Shown: positions 63,401 through 64,000 of the stretch, piece after piece
Layout: every line of letters begins with the position of its first letter
Position numbering within the stretch: position 1 is the first letter of the stretch
Assembly (NCBI RefSeq): GCF_042654245.1
Contig: NZ_JBHSGI010000002.1
Span: 620,001-684,000 of the forward strand
Length of the DNA: 64,000 nt
Direction: 5' to 3'
DNA from: Seohaeicola_A nanhaiensis
GTDB lineage: Bacteria; Pseudomonadota; Alphaproteobacteria; Rhodobacterales; Rhodobacteraceae
Program-made: the position numbers and the translations under genes
The notes under the pieces: generated by a model
The model's input: the letters and a program-made list of their open reading frames with translations, nothing else
Told to the model about the DNA's origin: nothing
The model's database searches: none

Positions 63401-63657
63401 TATCCTGGCCGACCGGAGAATTCGGTCCCATGGGGCTCGAAGGCGCGGTGACACTCGGCTTCCGCAAGGAACTCGAGGCAACTCCGGATCCGGCTGCGAG
63501 AAAGGCGCTGTTCCACCGGCTTGTCGACGAATCCTACGAGACCGGAAGCGCGCTCAACATAGCCTCGCTCAACGAGATTGACGCGGTGATCGACCCCGCC
63601 GAAACGCGCAGCTGGATCGTCAAGGGCCTGGATGCGACCCGCGCCCGCTCCGGCTGA
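60433..63657 (+). CDS. Single-chain biotin-dependent acyl-CoA carboxylase
   Basis: ATG 60433 gives MIRKLLLANRGEIAVRILRS, the standard biotin carboxylase start; earlier ATG in the frame is poor. The 1074-residue protein has biotin carboxylase at 1-445 (KALAGGGGRGMRLV, EANPRIQVEHTITEEITGHD), BCCP with biotinyl Lys516 in EAMKMQHG, and a carboxyltransferase part from about 590 (beta then alpha halves; FLTEGGGGRPGDVD, GSFVTPDFTISWPTGEFGPM). Long-chain acyl-CoA carboxylases of this single-chain plan act as hexamers on short to long acyl-CoA. Substrate cannot be read from sequence by eye. Divergent from selD. Confidence 0.9.
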   Translation: MIRKLLLANRGEIAVRILRSAAAAGIRTVAVFARDEAHALHVRHADEAIALKATGAAAYLDAGALIAAAGEAGCDAVHPGYGFLSESAGFARACADAGLIFVGPDPETLAALGDKTMARALARKCGVPVAGGSEPLASPEAARAAFDDLGGGPVLLKALAGGGGRGMRLVRSASEIETAFARAEAEAQAAFGDGRLYAERFLHPVRHIEVQIVGDGQDITHLWERDCTLQRRHQKIVEIAPAPHLDPSLRRQLLEAARTLGRAAHYRGIGTIEFLVATDGFVFIEANPRIQVEHTITEEITGHDLVALQLRLAEGASLAELGLDGPPVRPQGMAIQLRINAETQHSDGSSVPSGGRLMAFQPPTGPGVRVDTAAFAGQEIGPNYDSLLAKVIVHDRGGDLNRLLRRAERALSECDIRGVATNTPFLRALLTQDALKDWLVHVTAIDEGLVGSLPENMLQRHSGPVEDVTEVRPEIPLPQGSTALRAPMMGMLQAISVAEGDAFAAGQELAVLEAMKMQHGVTAPVAGRVTAILAEPGSVVAEDSPLLAFAPVEGSLDESVVDAPDPETIRADLAALQERIALTLDASRPAAVERRRARGQRTARENVDDLCRGGRFHEYGQLVIAAQRRRRSLDDLQRNSPADGIVTGLGEINADLVGPARAQTAILAYDGTVMAGTQGFLGHHKTDRLFEVAEKNRLPVVFLTEGGGGRPGDVDFADVLRAGLGVTTFHAFARMTAPRITVNAGYCFAGNAALFGAGDIRIATRDSWIGLGGPAMIEAGGLGTFQPTDIGPAPMQARIGLVDILADDEPAAVEAARRALSYTQGDLPKWQARDQRALRHAIPENRLRAYDIRTVITGLADDDSFLELGRDHAPGMVSGFIRMEGRSMGLIANNPHHLGGALDAPASSKAARFLRLCARLRLPVLSLCDTPGFMVGPASEEQGGVAAACDFLAAGSTLGQPLFFVCLRKGYGIGAQAMAGGSFVTPDFTISWPTGEFGPMGLEGAVTLGFRKELEATPDPAARKALFHRLVDESYETGSALNIASLNEIDAVIDPAETRSWIVKGLDATRARSG

Positions 63658-63875
63658 CCCTGGGCAAATGTTTCGGAAGAAACCTGGTACCGACGCCAGC
63701 ACTGTAACAAATCGCCGTTCATCCACCCATCAACCGCGTGTTTCCGCCTATCAGTGGCGAGGCTCCGCACACGGGCTCTCACCAATGCGCGAGCGGCATG
63801 CCTCATCCGGTTTCCGAAGGTAAACTCCCTCCAGCCCGGCACCTCGGCGGGCGGCACAAGGGATCGGAGACACGG

Positions 63876-64000
63876 ATGAGAGACGACCTATTCGGCCAGC
63901 CCACCAAGGTCACAACCCCAGAGGCGCTGGACGACTGGAACGCCGTTCAACTCGGCTTCCTCGCCCATGCGTCCGCCACCGCCGACCACCTCGCGACCCT
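63876..64000 (+). CDS. TTC38-like tetratricopeptide repeat protein, 5' part
   Basis: The frame starts MRDDLFGQPTKVTTPEALDD and runs NAVQLGFLAHASATADHLAT to the window end, so only 41 residues are visible. DLFG-P then A-x2-W/YN-x3-GFLA is the opening of bacterial tetratricopeptide repeat protein 38 relatives (about 430 residues). ggatcggaga precedes the ATG. No function is established for bacterial members. The 218 bases between it and the carboxylase gene contain nothing I can name. Confidence 0.6.
   Translation, partial: MRDDLFGQPTKVTTPEALDDWNAVQLGFLAHASATADHLAT

Noticed and set aside
1..64000. CRISPR array or replication origin
   Set aside because: No regularly spaced direct repeats and no iteron or DnaA-box cluster were found by reading.

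Overview
The window looks like a chromosomal segment of an alphaproteobacterium, most likely the Rhodobacteraceae/Roseobacter group. The reasons are high GC content, compact operons with ATGA/GTGA start-stop overlaps, two complete Dpp-type ABC operons, a TctABC transporter, a SelD fused to an NADH-dehydrogenase-like domain, a single-chain acyl-CoA carboxylase, and much transposon debris. This is inference from gene content; no rRNA or marker gene is present.

Layout. 1-4.3 kb: small envelope proteins (SH3 protein, lipoprotein, GlsB-type membrane protein, LprI/MliC-like protein) and an AraC regulator. 4.3-13.1 kb: an IS6 remnant, then one minus-strand operon transcribed downward from 12.0 kb (solute-binding protein, two permeases, two ATPases, a zinc deacylase, a C39-like cysteine peptidase), with a LysR regulator upstream. 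13.2-21.2 kb: an IS-rich scar zone (IS3 fragment, IS6 remnants, an ISKra4 element that truncates an SDR gene, a serine-recombinase tail) surrounding an apparently intact btuFCD operon behind a cobalamin riboswitch.

21.2-32.2 kb: an 11 kb integrative island. It is bounded by a 14-bp direct repeat; one copy is the CCA-encoding 3' end of tRNA-Ser(GGA), next to a tyrosine integrase. Its cargo is a compact DNA-phosphorothioation (Dnd-like) operon: dndC, a 66-aa protein, dndD, and a gene that appears to fuse a DndE-like domain to a HerA/FtsK-type ATPase. A convergent membrane-tethered methyltransferase gene lies beside it. No dndA, dndB or dndFGH is visible. This is the best candidate for an unusual system in the window.

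32.7-50.6 kb: a large catabolic locus. It has a second Dpp-type transporter, two histone-deacetylase-fold amidohydrolases, an M20 deacylase, a ThDP enzyme, a HemL-like class III aminotransferase, an SDR, a hydroxylysine-kinase-like kinase directly followed by a phospholyase-like class III PLP enzyme, two cupin proteins, and GntR and XRE-cupin regulators. It probably imports and degrades an N-acylated amino compound. A fragment of a uroporphyrinogen-III methyltransferase gene lies at its edge.

50.7-58.0 kb: a sauST-like operon (acyl-CoA ligase plus CoA-acylating aldehyde dehydrogenase) with tctCBA, divergent from a LacI regulator. tctA carries an in-frame amber codon. 58.1-64 kb: the SelD fusion, the acyl-CoA carboxylase, and the start of a TTC38-like repeat protein cut by the window end.
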